Below, in pieces: positions 37,640 through 49,464 of a DNA stretch of 64,000 nt; positions within the stretch are counted from its first letter, which is position 1, and each line of letters begins with the position of its first letter. The position numbers were made by a program, and so were the translations under genes. The stretch lies in contig JAJFPB010000002.1 in assembly GCA_020881915.1 (NCBI GenBank), forward strand, positions 4,723,001-4,787,000, given 5' to 3'. The stretch is from Paramyrothecium sp. XJ0827. Its lineage: Eukaryota > Ascomycota > Sordariomycetes > Hypocreales > Stachybotryaceae. Under the pieces are notes generated by a model. The model worked only from the letters and a program-made list of their open reading frames with translations. It was not told the origin of the DNA and ran no database searches.

Positions 37640-39480
37640 CAAATGATTCCTTATCTCCCACCATGTATCATCCGTGTTGCGGATGGTGTTGCTGCCACAG
37701 TGTACTTCTCCCCCATAGTTGTGGTGGCTGTTCCAGTCGTCAACGAACTGAAGATCAATGCCCACTTTGGCGTACTGGGAACGAAGGGCGGTCGCAAGCA
37801 CATCAGTGCCGTCGGCGCAGGACCCCACGGGTTTGGTTCAATGCAAGTCTTGAAACCACTCAGAACTAGGTTGTTGACGACGCCGGGAAAGAAAGCGCCA
37901 ACTTGCAGACGGGCCGGCTCATCACCTCCCTATCTGCTTTGCGTGAAGAGCGCTGGAATGCGGATAAAGTCCTCATCGGTCAGACCAACCTCTCTCTTGA
38001 GTATCTCAATGTTGCCGTCTATGCGTTCCGCACATTGGTAGTTCGTCTCCATGAGCTCTTTATCAGCCAAAGCCTCGGTAACTGTAGGAGGTGTCACCGG
38101 AATAGCTTTGCATTGCCAACCTTCGCATCCACCCGGCCCAGACTGGGTATCGTTCCTGCGAGAGATGGCGGGGATGTCGCCGTGCCCGTTCGCCTGAACA
38201 CTCTTGAGCAGTTCGATGCCCGCTCGCGGGTCGTCGACCACGGCAATCCAGCCACGTTCATTATCGGCGGGCAGAAACTGGACAAACTCATCGACGTGTC
38301 CAATTGACAGCCAATCGGTGTCTAGGATGATGGGGTCCTGTGTCTCTTGAGCCTGGAAGAAAGGCAAGATATGAGGCATTGTCTCTCCATGCGCGCCAAG
38401 TATGATGCGGCCGGCGGACCAAGTCGTGCCGTTGAAGGTGTATGGTGGCACTGTCTCGATATTTCCGCCTGAGTTAATCTCGTCACGGGCGCCACCCAAG
38501 TGTTGAACAGCACCAATGCCTGCTCCTCGGAAGTATTCAAAGAGCTGGCGCCCAGCAACACGACTATCCTGAGGAGCTCGGATCATGATACGAATACTGA
38601 TGGGTCCTTCCGGGCCGGGGATGCTAGCAAAGCCAGGCTCCGCGAAGTCTTGTGCCCAAATGTCGTCACTAGCATTGAAAAGATGCAGTGGGGCTTTCAA
38701 ACCGGCATCCGCAACTGTCTTTGACAAGTCATCCACGAACTTTCCCATCCAAGGGGATTCCGTCTGGTTACCCTGAACGGCCAAGACCTGGTCGACGGCC
38801 TGAAGATGATGATGCGTCAGCACCGGGGCGACCCTGAGGGCGACCTCATCAGTTGAGTTGACGCGTGTGCCGGTGATGGTGAAGCGGAGAGTGGCTTTTC
38901 CATCCCACCCATTGGGGCGGCGTACGTCCCTGGCATCAAAGCCAAGCTTCAAGCCTGCCTCGAGATCATCCCTGGTAAAGGTGTGATTCGCTTGTGTGAA
39001 AACCCAATCATTGCCTTCCTGTCGGAAGACGCGGACTAGGTCTCGTGCAACGGTGTCGGTCACAGACACGCTACCCACAACATCCTCGGCAAGGCTGGAC
39101 AACGGGATGGTTTGGACGCTGGCTAAAAAGTTGGGAGCCCGTTGAACATTGTCAGAGGCGTCATTGCAATCATCAAGCTCTTCGTTGCTAAGCGCAGGGC
39201 CGCCGAGAGCTAATTCCGAGCAACGCCTGTTTGTATCGCCAATATTGGGCAAAATGAGGGCGCCGCGGTCCTGGCTCCAAACTTGTTTCCCGTGAACATC
39301 AGAGTCTCCGCTGAGGTCGACTTTGCCATCTCGATTTGTGTCGGCACGAATATCAGCTCGAGGGACGCAGTTGGCCAATGCCCCGGGGAGGAGAAAGGTT
39401 CCTAAATTTATTAGAGACGCGCCGATAGAGTGTGGGAGCCTCAACGCACCGATAATGATGATTGATGGTGCTGCATGCAT
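37640..39480 (-). pseudogene. Protein-arginine deiminase (PAD) pseudogene, secreted type
   Basis: PADs convert protein arginine to citrulline. Exon 1 (39480-39450) and exon 2 (from 39401) give a signal peptide and a long PAD body after a 48-nt intron, whose retention would also keep frame. Catalytic Asp (DDIWAQD, about 262) and His (SIGHVDEFVQF, about 379) are present. The frame meets TAG at 37932-37930, after RIPALFTQSR. Beyond it the same frame continues with PAD-like GAFFPGVVNNLVLSGF and PNPWGP, then similarity jumps frame near 37830 to ADGTDVLATAL and the catalytic-Cys motif GGEVHCGSNT (about 37700). No intron with proper ends removes the stop or the shift. As it stands, a 500-aa product would lack the catalytic Cys. 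An assembly error is the alternative. Confidence 0.82.
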
Positions 39481-40217
39481 TTTGGATGGTATCAGAAGAT
39501 TGCTGCTGCGGCTCGATATGAACGAACAAGCTCACAAAAGAGAGACGAAAGTGACAGTAATAATGAAGCTTGGAGATCCAATGCGATGCTGAACGGAAGC
39601 ATGTGCCCAGATCATTTGAGCAGAGTACTGATTTATATAGGCAACTTCTTCTTTGGCTATGTTGAGTGATCATACTGATCTTCTCATCTGTATTTGGATA
39701 CGACTCCCATTGATAGAATCGGGCCCGACCTGCCACAATCAAATGCCGGGTTGCGGTAGCGTCGGAACCGGGGCCTTGACTGGAGAGTCCCGCCACGTTA
39801 AACCGAATTTAGCTGCCCGGAAGACGCGAGGCATTCTGGTGCGGAGGATTTGTCTCGGGTTGATTGGCCAGGGCGTACATGCACAGACCCCGTAATAAAA
39901 CCTGTCCTGGTCTCCTTCGCCAAGTGGACGGCACACTGGCAATCTACACAATTTTTCTTTACGTCAAACGTGGCCTGGTTGGTCTGCCTGCCAGGCACGT
40001 CTTGTTAATCGCCATATGCCTCCGGAGGCGTGGGTATGTCCACGCGGTTCCGGCTCTCAACGCACGCTCGTATTCGACTCCGGACCAATCATCTGGCGTT
40101 CTTCTTCTCTTGTCCCACGCGCAGGGCTTTGGTGTGCTGCTGGACAGCCCGAGTAGTAGGAACCTGCAACTGTTCGTTGCCGTCGCCAATCAGACTCAAT
40201 CCTCGCCCACATACAGT
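39481..40217. other. Divergent promoter region of the PAD pseudogene and a Zn2Cys6 regulator
   Basis: About 740 bases between divergent starts. Short frames on both strands lack motifs. The shared upstream region suggests that the regulator may once have controlled the deiminase; this is inference. Confidence 0.4.
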
Positions 40218-41961
40218 ATGAGGCCGAAAACTGGCGATACACCACAGGGTGATTCCCCACCTGGGAGCAAGAAGCCGACTCGGAGTCGCGCTTTTGGCCA
40301 CAAGGTCAAGACTGGCTGTCTGACATGGTAAGGCCATCTTGTCCCATTCGTTATACAATTGTCCGCAGCTCACCATGTATACTTGCCTTGCTAGCAAGTA
40401 AGTTTGAATGTAGAATAACAGGATTGTGTTGCAATCACGCTCCCGCTGCGGGGACGTGACTTACCGAGGTTGTGCTGACCCCGGTCCTCCCAGAACCCGT
40501 CACAAGAAATGTGACGAAGAAAAGCCGACATGTCTGCGGTGCAGAACGGATAATGTTGTCTGCGATGGCTACCCATTCTCGGTTATCCGGCCTGCACAAA
40601 GCACACCGTTTTCGGGGTTTGCCAAACAAGAGCCCGGGGTAGTACTTCATTATACTCCCAGTCCTTGGGTTTGCTGGTCTGCTCTCGAAGCTCGCTACTT
40701 TCAGCACTTTACCTGCATCGCGTATATGGACTTGGCCGATACGCCGACTCATAGAGACTTCTGGACCTTTTATGCTCTACCCAAAGCCCACCAGAACGAA
40801 GCTCTAAGACGCGCAATTGCCGCAGTCGGCGCAGCTCATCATTTCTTCGTTGACCGTGTGTCTTTGAGCACAGGCGAGGCGCAAGCATTACCAGAACTCG
40901 GCTTGCATCTTTACAACAGAGCCATATCCAGCCTCACCGGCGAGAATGTTCTCGATCTGGAAACTACCCTGCTCTGCTGCATCTTGTTCATCTGCTACGA
41001 AAGCATGATTGGACGATATGCCGAAACAGTCAAGCATCTCAGGGCTGGTTTGCGGCTCTTGAATAGTCCGGGAGGAGCCAGAAGCGACTCACCGTCATAC
41101 AACATGAGGCAAATATTCGACATCTATGCCCAGATTGGCATCGAATGCTCCATAATTATGGCAGAGCAGCTTTCTCCCATCCAGGAATCAAGCCATTGGG
41201 TTTCGATGCCCGACAGCATTGAACACAAATTGACACCCTTTACCGATCTGCTAGAGGCTCAAATTACGCTTAGACCACTCGATCTGGAATTTGCCACAGT
41301 TCTCGCAAAAGATGCAGAAAAAGAGCATCCCCGACCAAACGAAGACGGCAGCTTCCAAGCTACCAGTCTCCAACACTCCGCGATATCTTCTGTGCTGGAA
41401 CGAATTGACGTATGGTGTCGTCGACTCGACTTGACGATTACCGATGTGGAGGGGGAGAACCTCAAGAAGAAAGAAGTTACGAGGCTGGCCCGGCTGCAAA
41501 TGCAGCGAAGCTCGTGGGCGGTGCTTTTGCAATTGTACCGAAATGGGCGCGACACTGCAGCTGTGAATAGGACCTGCAAGGAATCTCTTCGTCATGCACG
41601 GGTCATGACTAAACACTTCTTTGACCTCAAAAGACCAACATTCTCCATCGAAGGCGAATTGATATCTGGTCTATCACTCCTCATCTCTATTTCAACTGAT
41701 AGAGACGTGCAATTGCAGGCGTGCGACCTTTTAGAGTCTCTCAACAGGCGAGAAGGGCTTTGGGACAGCAATGAGATTGCAGAAATGCACCGAGCAGCTT
41801 TGAGCCAGGAAAACCCCAGCCAGTGGTACCATAATTCTTTCGCGGGAGGGATCCCGGGCTTTGTGAAAGCACTTTCCTCGTGCTCCACTCAAATCAATCC
41901 AAATAACGGACTACTCCACACTCGGTCTATGATACCAGGAGTAGCAACTTCAATAGCTTAA
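40218..41961 (+). CDS. Zn2Cys6 transcription factor; zinc cluster needs a 3-nt microexon
   Basis: Exons are read as 40218-40327, 40395-40397 and 40494-41961, giving 526 aa. Exon 1 ends in TG within the second zinc Cys (KTGCLTC). Splicing straight to 40494 would make TGA. A 3-nt exon CAA, bordered by CTAG and GTAAGT, turns this into TGC AAA and restores C-x2-C-x6-C (CLTCKTRHKKCDEEKPTC, then LRC and VVC). Both flanking introns (67 and 96 nt) have consensus ends and branch-like CTCAC and CTGAC. The C-terminal two thirds is a fungal transcription factor domain (PF11951 class). Without the microexon the gene would be broken. It is divergent from the PAD pseudogene. Confidence 0.8.
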
Positions 41962-42336
41962 AGAGATGCCTTATGAGGCGTGCTGCTGGAGCTCTTTAGT
42001 GGAACACTCATTCACGAAGGAGTCTAACGGAGAACATTATACGCCAGCTCCAACACTGATGTTGGCTTTCTGAGAGCTTCTAATTGCGAATAGTAATTTT
42101 GATACCATGTTTCTGCGAATTTTAATCTTAGTCTGAAGATTAGAAGAGTTGCAAATTCAGAAGAAGGCGGCGTTGTCAGATCTCACGCTTGAAGCAAAAT
42201 CACTTCCGCCAACTTTTGGTCCTAGGTAGTATGTTTCTGAGAATCGGAGACTAAACTCTTGAGACTGCTGTTTTGAGTCGAGCAAATGGCAACATATTAT
42301 AACTACATAAACTCCCTCTAATTTGTCATGTTCTCA
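41962..42336. other. Intergenic gap between convergent genes
   Basis: About 375 AT-rich bases between the stop codons of the regulator and the GT34 gene; nothing else seen. Confidence 0.5.
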
Positions 42337-43579
42337 TTAAATAACCAGATCCGTTAGCGGATGTGTCAAATTGCTGACGTCCATAAAATAATCTTGCTGC
42401 TTCTCCAGGAACCAGTTATGCAAATCAAACGGCATGCAACCGCTCGTTTGTTGGTAGAGTTCGGTAACCGTGTACCTCTTGTTACGCCAATAGTGGCTTA
42501 TCAAAGTGCCTTCGCAGCCGTAATTAGATCTTCCGGGGTGTCTATTGCCATTGGCCTCGTTGCAAGGAATGACACGCAAGTCACCACTCGCGCCGTACTC
42601 GTAGCGCAGGTAGTTCGAAAACGCCGCCTGCTCATGGGCGAACTTGTAAGTCCAGTCGCTGCAACCTGGAAACTCCTGATTCGACGTGCACGACTCCCAG
42701 CGGTTGAACATGTCCTGTGTGCGTTCGCTTTGCTGTGCGATGATGACGCCTGTGTTCAAATAGAGATTGCCCTTTATGTCATGGTTTTTTACCTTATTAA
42801 CATCCTCAGGCATGGCAATGAGGGTCTTGTCGGTGATGTTCCAATGGCTCATAAGCCACTCCAGCGGCAAGTTGAGGTGTTCGAAAACAGCATCCGAATC
42901 AAGGAATACGACTATCTCGTGAGTCTTTAAGGCTTCGCGTATGACTGGCACTTTAACCCAAGTCCCGTGACGATCGGTGTATGGAGGTGGCCGCACCAAG
43001 CGGTAGTCGTAACCGTGGATCAAAGCTGCGAAAGGTTTCAGCATATGTCACCAAAGCATTTTCCAGATCCATGGCCAAACAAACGTACCATATAGCATGT
43101 GATTCATCAGGCCTCCCGTCCGACCTTTCATCATCGAATGTGTCATGGGCTCAGAGCTTAACATCCCACCCTTCCATGTGTCCAGCCGCGAGTCGACGTC
43201 GAGTATTAGAACCTTTTTGCCAAGGCTTTTCCATCGGTACGCATCGTCTGATATGCTGTAGGTTGTCCCGTCATTGGCGACGAACTCGGGTTCTTGAAGT
43301 TTATGGATCAGGTGCTGCCATGTTTGTGCCACGGTCACACTCATGTCCTTTTGTCGCTCCTCCGTCGTGATCGAGCATTGGCTTTTAACCAGCATAAGTA
43401 TCTGCTCGAGTAACAACATTGATGTAGGCAACTTACATCTCTGGGCCTTCTAACAACACGAAGAGGTCACTTCTCAAGTGGTAAATCGTGAGGAGCAGCA
43501 CAAAGCAGGTTCCGGCGACAGCAAAGATGGGCATGAACCGCCCTCTTCGGAAGGCGCGCCTAGGCTGCGTGGCGATCAT
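42337..43579 (-). CDS. GT34 galactosyl/mannosyltransferase, type II membrane protein
   Basis: Three exons (43579-43437, 43381-43089 and 43025-42337) give 374 aa. A short cytosolic basic tail (IATQPRRAFRRGRF) and one transmembrane helix (about 16-35) anchor it in the Golgi. The catalytic domain resembles the GMA12/MNN10 family (GT34): ALIHGYDYRLVRPPPYTDR, the metal-binding DSD at Asp188-Asp190 (VVFLDSDAVF), NLYLNTGVIIAQ and FAHEQAAFSNYL. Family members add alpha-galactose or alpha-mannose to glycoproteins using nucleotide sugars. The first intron uses the acceptor TTAAAAG at 43382, chosen by phase; a nearer GAGCAG breaks the frame. Confidence 0.86.
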
Positions 43580-46500
43580 AGTTGATTGTGTGAACCGAAT
43601 CGCGTACTTGTTCGAACGATAGCTCGACGATCAAGGTCACGAAGTTTAAAAAGAAAGGCGCTATGAGACGTGTCATTCAAAAGTCAAAAAAAGAAGGCTC
43701 GGCCAAAACGAGGAGTCAAGGAATTGGGGGCGCATGATAGGCATGGGGCTATGGTTCATGGCAGTATGTGACGAGCGCAGACAGCCAAGGCAATGAGTCC
43801 GGGAACCTTGCTGCCTTGCTCCTCAGCTTCACAGATATTTTTTTTGCATTTGATACGCATCACACAGTTACATGGTTACATGGCAGTTAGACTACGTGTT
43901 CTTTCGACTGTTCCGATTCGTCGAAATACGCACCGAGGTTTTCTCATATCGCAAGCATTGGCTATGGAGAAGCCTAAATCGCGCTCAACGTGTGGTAAGG
44001 CATGGACCAGCACCCATACCAAAGCGATACCGCATATCAGGCTGTGCCGCAATTCTTATTTCGGGTATGGGCCAATGAAGGGGAGCCACATGATGCAACG
44101 CCAGAGCCTCAAAGGAAGCTTACGTAGGCTCATGACGGGACGATCGTGTCCCAATTTTAAGCGCCCCCACCGCCCAACGGCATGTTTATTGGTTGCCCTG
44201 GTACCGCCTCTCCGAAGCCTCGAGGTGCCGGCCGGCGCTTCTGAGAATAAGCAAGGCTCAGCCAGCAATGACATTTGCATAGCCTTGAGAGGGCATTTTG
44301 TGCAACCAACAAATGCAATGTAAATATAGTGCACGAAAATCATTAACCTTTTGTCTGCCTGCTGACCATGTTTGTCGACACTGGGTAGGCTCCCCCCCGT
44401 TCTCCGTGCCTTGGCGCTTACCGTTCCCCCTTTCTTGCCTCAATAACTGAATTATTCATGTCCTAGAAATCTATTTAGGAATCTAGCATTGTGACCTCAG
44501 CATAAATTAGTCTCTAGAAAGTACAACTGCTTTTTGAAAAGACTTCAAGGTAAACAGTATGCCACAGCGTGCTCGCAATCATGACCTCGTGTTTCGTTTA
44601 TCTAGGATCCCTCCAGCTTGGTGTCTCCTGACGCCAGTCCCCATCTTCGCAAAGCTGGGTAAGTGTGGGCGTTGAAATTGCGCAGACCGAATTTTGCTTC
44701 AATACCATGGAATTAAAACCTCCGCATGACTGAAATACCGCACGCCCCGTGTCGCGGGACCAGACGCCAGATGGTTGGCACTGGACAGACGCTGTCACCT
44801 ATCGGCTCCTTCAGCGGCATAGGTTCGTCGAACCAGAGGCTCTGGTTCTTACTGGCCTGGCTCGTCAATCTCCTCATGGGTGGCTTTCGAACGCGTCAGA
44901 TTATGTACCTGGTGACACTTTGACCGGGGGTGGTCGAACAGACCTTCAAGGGATGACGTCAATGATCTAGGGTCCAATGTATTTTCGAATCTTTTTGTAG
45001 GGTATTTTTACATTAAACTTCTTCTCCATCGTGCACCACGTGGCACCAAATGGAACCCTTGATACTAGAGTTTCGAAACTCGAGTATGCAAAGACTTTTG
45101 CATGTATATCGGCCCGCTTGACACAAGACGTATTCAGCTCCATCCCCTCTCTGAGTTGACCGATGATATGAGACCATAAAAATGACCCCTTCCCCAAATA
45201 GGCTCAGCATGACTCATCAAAGACACTCTTGTCGGCCAGGCGGCTTAGGGTAGCTTAGATTTAAGTGCGTTTGCTCAGTTCGCAGGAAGGAGGGAGAACT
45301 TGCTATCTATATTGGCATGGGATCCCACCTGTCAGAGCACCAGTCATGACTGTCGGAAGATACAGCGTGATCTCGAGCATCAGGGCTTGAAACCGAAGCT
45401 GGATGGGAACGGATGGCGGGTTGGCAGAAAGGGTAAATGCCAAGGGTGGATCACGAAACTACACAAGGCGACACACTTGGAAAAGTCTATCAACGGATGG
45501 GCATGTGATCCGCGCATTTACTTGCTGATGATGGCGCGACATTCTTTCGGCTAGATATTTGACTTTTATGTCCAAGAATTGCAAGATTTTCACTCGCCGT
45601 GCTGTGCGGTGGAAGAGACAGGATGAAAGAAAAGACGATGTGTTCCGGCTCAGTTCAAACAGGTCAGAACAAAAAGGTGTGATTGGTCCTCAGTATTCCG
45701 AGTCCCGGCACTCGCCTGGCCCATCTCGCCAAGGCACCCCCACGATTGGTGGCATGCTTGGCAGAGCGCATTTCGCAACAGCTTATCGAATCGGAGACGG
45801 ATTTTACCGTTTCTGATGATGCAATTGTGAGAAATTGAACCCCAAAGGAAAGATTGCATCCCGTAGCACTTGCTTCCGCATTGATAGGTGAGAGCTAACA
45901 GCAGGCGGCGTCAAAGAGAGTTTGCATCAGATTGAAAGTAGTGTTTCCTCCTCAAGTCTTTGAGATAACTTGGCATCAGCCGTCTCGCGACTTTGCTTGC
46001 TTTGGGTGTAGCTAAGCGTAGGCCCGTGATAAGAAGAAGAAACCTGGGTCAATGAAGGCATGCCTCTGGCGGCATTGGGCCCGAACTAAACTATTTTCGT
46101 GCATCAGAGCGATGCTGTCCATGTCGTGTGCGCAATTGCCTGAAAGGTGAAAGGGTGAGCTGCTCTGAGCCGTAACGACGGTATGTGCCTCGCAGAGACA
46201 GGCGAAACAGGAGACGTCTCGCAAGAACGCATAGGCCAACGACGATCAGGGAAAGGCGCGAGCCGTTCTGGCCGCAGGCTGGGCGTTTCTACAAGGCGTT
46301 CCGGCTAATGCGAACTCTATTCAGCTAAAATCGGCGCCGCTGCCGGACGCATCTCGCTCGGTCCAGCGCATCTGAAGGAAGCTAAAGCCCGCTTCATACG
46401 ACCCACGTTTCATCTCCCGCCGTCCGGTCCAAGCTCAGACGGCTGGATTGGCACGACTCCTGCCCTGCCCCACAGAAGCCAATCAACGCTTCCCCAGATT

Positions 46501-46754
46501 CATGTCTGACACAGCTCGGTCGGACTCCGTGGTTGTCTGGAAACGTCCCAGGAGGCTTCGGCCGATCTTGCCGTCATTTCGTCCTAGAATGGTCGCAAAG
46601 TGCGGCCAAGCCATAAACCCTTCAAATATTCTTTCAGACGGACGTTATGACACTTTCCATTCTTCATCCTGAACTTTGCATGATTGAAAAAAAAAAAAAA
46701 ACAAATAGATTCATTACGAAATACTGTGGGAGACTGTGCTTGTGAGAAGCGACC
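43580..46754. other. Gene-poor region of about 3.2 kb
   Basis: Many short open frames occur on both strands, the longest 176 codons (43793-44323, plus), but none has a recognised domain, signal peptide or splice-supported extension. No transposon ends, tandem repeats or RNA genes were seen. An A-run at 46687-46701 lies just before the next gene. Confidence 0.4.
46687..46701 (+). repeat. Homopolymer run of 15 A
   Basis: An A15 run about 50 bp upstream of the ATG of the Ser/Thr-rich membrane protein gene. Poly-dA:dT tracts exclude nucleosomes in fungal promoters, so it may mark the core promoter. Confidence 0.8.
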
Positions 46755-48157
46755 ATGAGACTACACGACCGACGGGGCCAAGCAATTGCGGACTCCTTGA
46801 GACTCTCTATCCGCCAAGAAGAGGTCGATTCGGACAGCGACGACGAGTTAGGTGAGACCGAGTCGCCATTTCCTTCACCTGCGTCGCCAGCCTCCCCTAC
46901 CCAGGTCGGACCATCAGCTCAATCATCTGCATCTCTACCCTCGTCACCTACGAGCCTTGTCACATCTCTCCCAACAGCTGCTCCGCCAATCGCCACAGCC
47001 ACGACATCGGTAGAACCTCCGCCTACTCTTCCTACAGCAAGCAACGATCTACCGCAGGCTTCGTCGGATTCTTCTTCCACCCAGACGACTTCGAGCGCAC
47101 CGGCTCCCCCTACATCAAATAGCCAAGAACAACAGACTTCGTCGGATTCCACGTCCACTCAGACAATTTCGAGTGCGCCGACTCTCTCCACAACGATCAG
47201 CGAAGCGGCACCGGTTTCGTCAGATTCGACTTCCACTCGCGTTACCTCGAATGTGCCAGCTCTAATCCCAACTTCGTTTGAGACACAGACAAGCACATCC
47301 CAGTCTGCCACTTCTGGTAGTCCGGACCGTGTCTTGCTACCGAGTCAAGTTCCTCTCCGCGGAGGGGCCGATAACCCCGACAACAACCCTGGCGCTACAG
47401 AACCCGCCAAGCGCGTAGGTACCATCGTCGGTGCTACAATCGGATCGGTTGGTAAGTTTGCATTCCAGGTGGCGCAGCATGTTGTGGACAAAGCATTGTT
47501 TCAAAGTACTCACGCTAATATTGATCCGCAGGAGGTTGCGTTTTAATAGGACTGCTGATCTTTTTCTTTCTCAAGCGCCGTGGACGCAAGCAGGGTCAAG
47601 ACCAAGACCACGAGGAGGTGCTTGCACACGATACCACTCGTTCGCAAAAGTCCCACTCTAGGGTTCTGGATCAGGTCATGGCGGCAGTCTATGCATGGGG
47701 AACTGATCCCGAGAGCATCCATAAAAGTGATACGACCCGCGATGCAGATTTGTATCCAAAGGAGGAGACTTCGGAGCACGCGACTGCCGCCGCAGGGCAA
47801 TCTGTTAGAGACTCGTCCACAAAGCCAATGGATTCGGTCCGCCTCTGGCTGAACAAGGTCACCCACCATGCTCCAAGCTTCCGATTCTCACAAGGAAGCT
47901 CGCTCTCCAAACCCAAGACCGGTTGGCCCAGTGCTCTGCCACATGGAGGCGGCCGTTATCAAGAACTCAGCGACAGCGCACCACAACCCAGGGACCCAAC
48001 AAGGCCCCCTCCTTCATTCCCTCTTTTGAACCAGGGAGCGGTCTCGCGACCCACATACCCACCGGAGGTGGCCAGGCCCCCATCTGTGTCAGCTGTGACA
48101 GAGCTTTCTTCTCGATACACTATAAACAGTAATAGCACATGGTTCAAATGGGGCTAA
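46755..48157 (+). CDS. Ser/Thr-rich single-pass membrane protein, Mid2-like layout
   Basis: Two exons (46755-47451 and 47532-48157; 80-nt intron) give 440 aa. Residues about 35-215 are very rich in Ser, Thr, Pro and Ala, with imperfect repeats around SSDSTSTQTISSAP and SSDSTSTRVTSNVP, suitable for O-mannosylation. One transmembrane helix formed across the splice junction (GTIVGATIGSVGGCVLIGLLIFFFLKRRGRK) is followed by a long charged cytosolic tail. The layout is like fungal wall-stress sensors of the Mid2/Wsc type, but no signal peptide precedes the Ser/Thr region and no WSC domain is present. A signalling role is inference. Confidence 0.72.
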
Positions 48158-48600
48158 GTAGCATATAGAACTAATAGACAGTCAAAAGATTGGAGTAGAG
48201 AGCCTGGAAATGATCAAAGCTCAGTCCGATATTGGCAATAATTGATGACCTAAATGAACAGACTTTGTGCCATCCATACTAAATTTGCTGTGTTGCTGTG
48301 TTACTCGTAGGAAAGCTATTGCTAACTGAGCTGGTACCTTTAAGCCAGGTCCATTTCTACCACATTCTTAATTGCCTCGTTGCCTCGTTAGAAGCTGGAG
48401 CTCGGATCGTAGATCATTGATATTTCAGTCGCGCCTTGCGTCCATACATACAGTAAGGTAAAGGAATTCCTCGAGAATCCATCAGCATAGCCGTTCGCGA
48501 TTAGTTGAGATTAAAAGTATACGATAGAGTGAGATACTTCTAGGCGTATGTAAATGAAGTGTCTTCAGACTGCGTGTTTTTCCTAAATCCTTGAGGTTCT
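48158..48600. other. Intergenic gap between convergent genes
   Basis: About 440 AT-rich bases between stop codons; no gene seen. Confidence 0.5.
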
Positions 48601-49464
48601 CTAAGCTTTGGGTCTAGGAGCATCATCAGAGTTCTGCCGGTTATAATTGACATTTCCAAAGTTCCCAACGCGCCATTGTGACTCCTGGATTTGATGTTCT
48701 TGGCCTTGGGTTTTAGTTCGTGTCTTTGCCGCACCCAACGTGAACCCGAGTACCTGGCAGATGAAGACGACAATCATCTCCATGATGACAAACATGCCCA
48801 GGTACATCCATCGGTTTGCGCTGTCGCCGGCCCATAACTCAAGACAGGCGTAGACAAGGCGCACGATGAGGAAAGGCGTGCTGATAGTCACAGCAATCAG
48901 GACGCGGCGTTCGCCTCGGTCGATGTACTTAAGATTGAGCCAGGCCAGGGCCAGACAAAGGATCAAGATACCGGTAATTCCAATGAAGATGCCAATTCCA
49001 GCTTCGCTGAGCTCGGAGTATTGAACTTTGGGCTCGTTGTTTACAACCGTGAAGTTGGATTGCGTACCACCTACGATAAGCAATATGAGACCCACAAGCA
49101 TGGCAATCTCCCATAAGTGCTGAAACCGTGGCTTGTAGATGAAGTTTCCATTCCGATTTGAAGAAATGTCCCTTAGGGCGCGGGCTAGAAGTGCCAACAG
49201 CAAGGTGGTCAAAGGTCCAAGACCCATTCCGTTCAGCACCATCCACCCGATGTAGAGGCTTTCGTTGGTCGGGTCGTTGATGGTGGCCAGTCGAAGCGAG
49301 GAGCCTATCAAGCGGGCGAGGGCGAGGATTATGAGAAAGCGCCACCCGCTTGACTTGGCGAAGCCATGCTTGATAGAAAGATACACGCCTCCGCAGAGGA
49401 AGAAGGTATAGATGACAATGGTAGCAATTGCTATTCGATCGTATATGTCGAGTGGCCGTTGCAT
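48601..49464 (-). CDS. DUF7702 seven-pass membrane protein
   Basis: One exon encodes 287 aa with about seven hydrophobic helices. The pattern IYDRIAIATIVIY, KHGFAKSSGWRFLIILALARLIGSSLRLATINDPTN and TPFLIVRLVYACLELW matches the fungal DUF7702 family, widespread and of unknown function; the topology recalls Rta1-like and Pth11-like receptors. A polar C-terminal tail of about 45 residues would be cytosolic. No other domain is present. The single ATG at 49464 opens directly into the first helix. Confidence 0.78.
   Translation of the reverse strand: MQRPLDIYDRIAIATIVIYTFFLCGGVYLSIKHGFAKSSGWRFLIILALARLIGSSLRLATINDPTNESLYIGWMVLNGMGLGPLTTLLLALLARALRDISSNRNGNFIYKPRFQHLWEIAMLVGLILLIVGGTQSNFTVVNNEPKVQYSELSEAGIGIFIGITGILILCLALAWLNLKYIDRGERRVLIAVTISTPFLIVRLVYACLELWAGDSANRWMYLGMFVIMEMIVVFICQVLGFTLGAAKTRTKTQGQEHQIQESQWRVGNFGNVNYNRQNSDDAPRPKA

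Noticed and set aside
39402..39449. Retained intron in the deiminase signal region (48 nt, in frame)
   Set aside because: Splicing gives a cleaner signal peptide, and the segment has GTGCGT, CTAAT and TTTAG signals, so an intron is preferred.
43793..44323. 176-codon plus-strand frame as a gene
   Set aside because: Composition is unlike a folded protein, no motif is present, and it lies in a region with overlapping frames on both strands.
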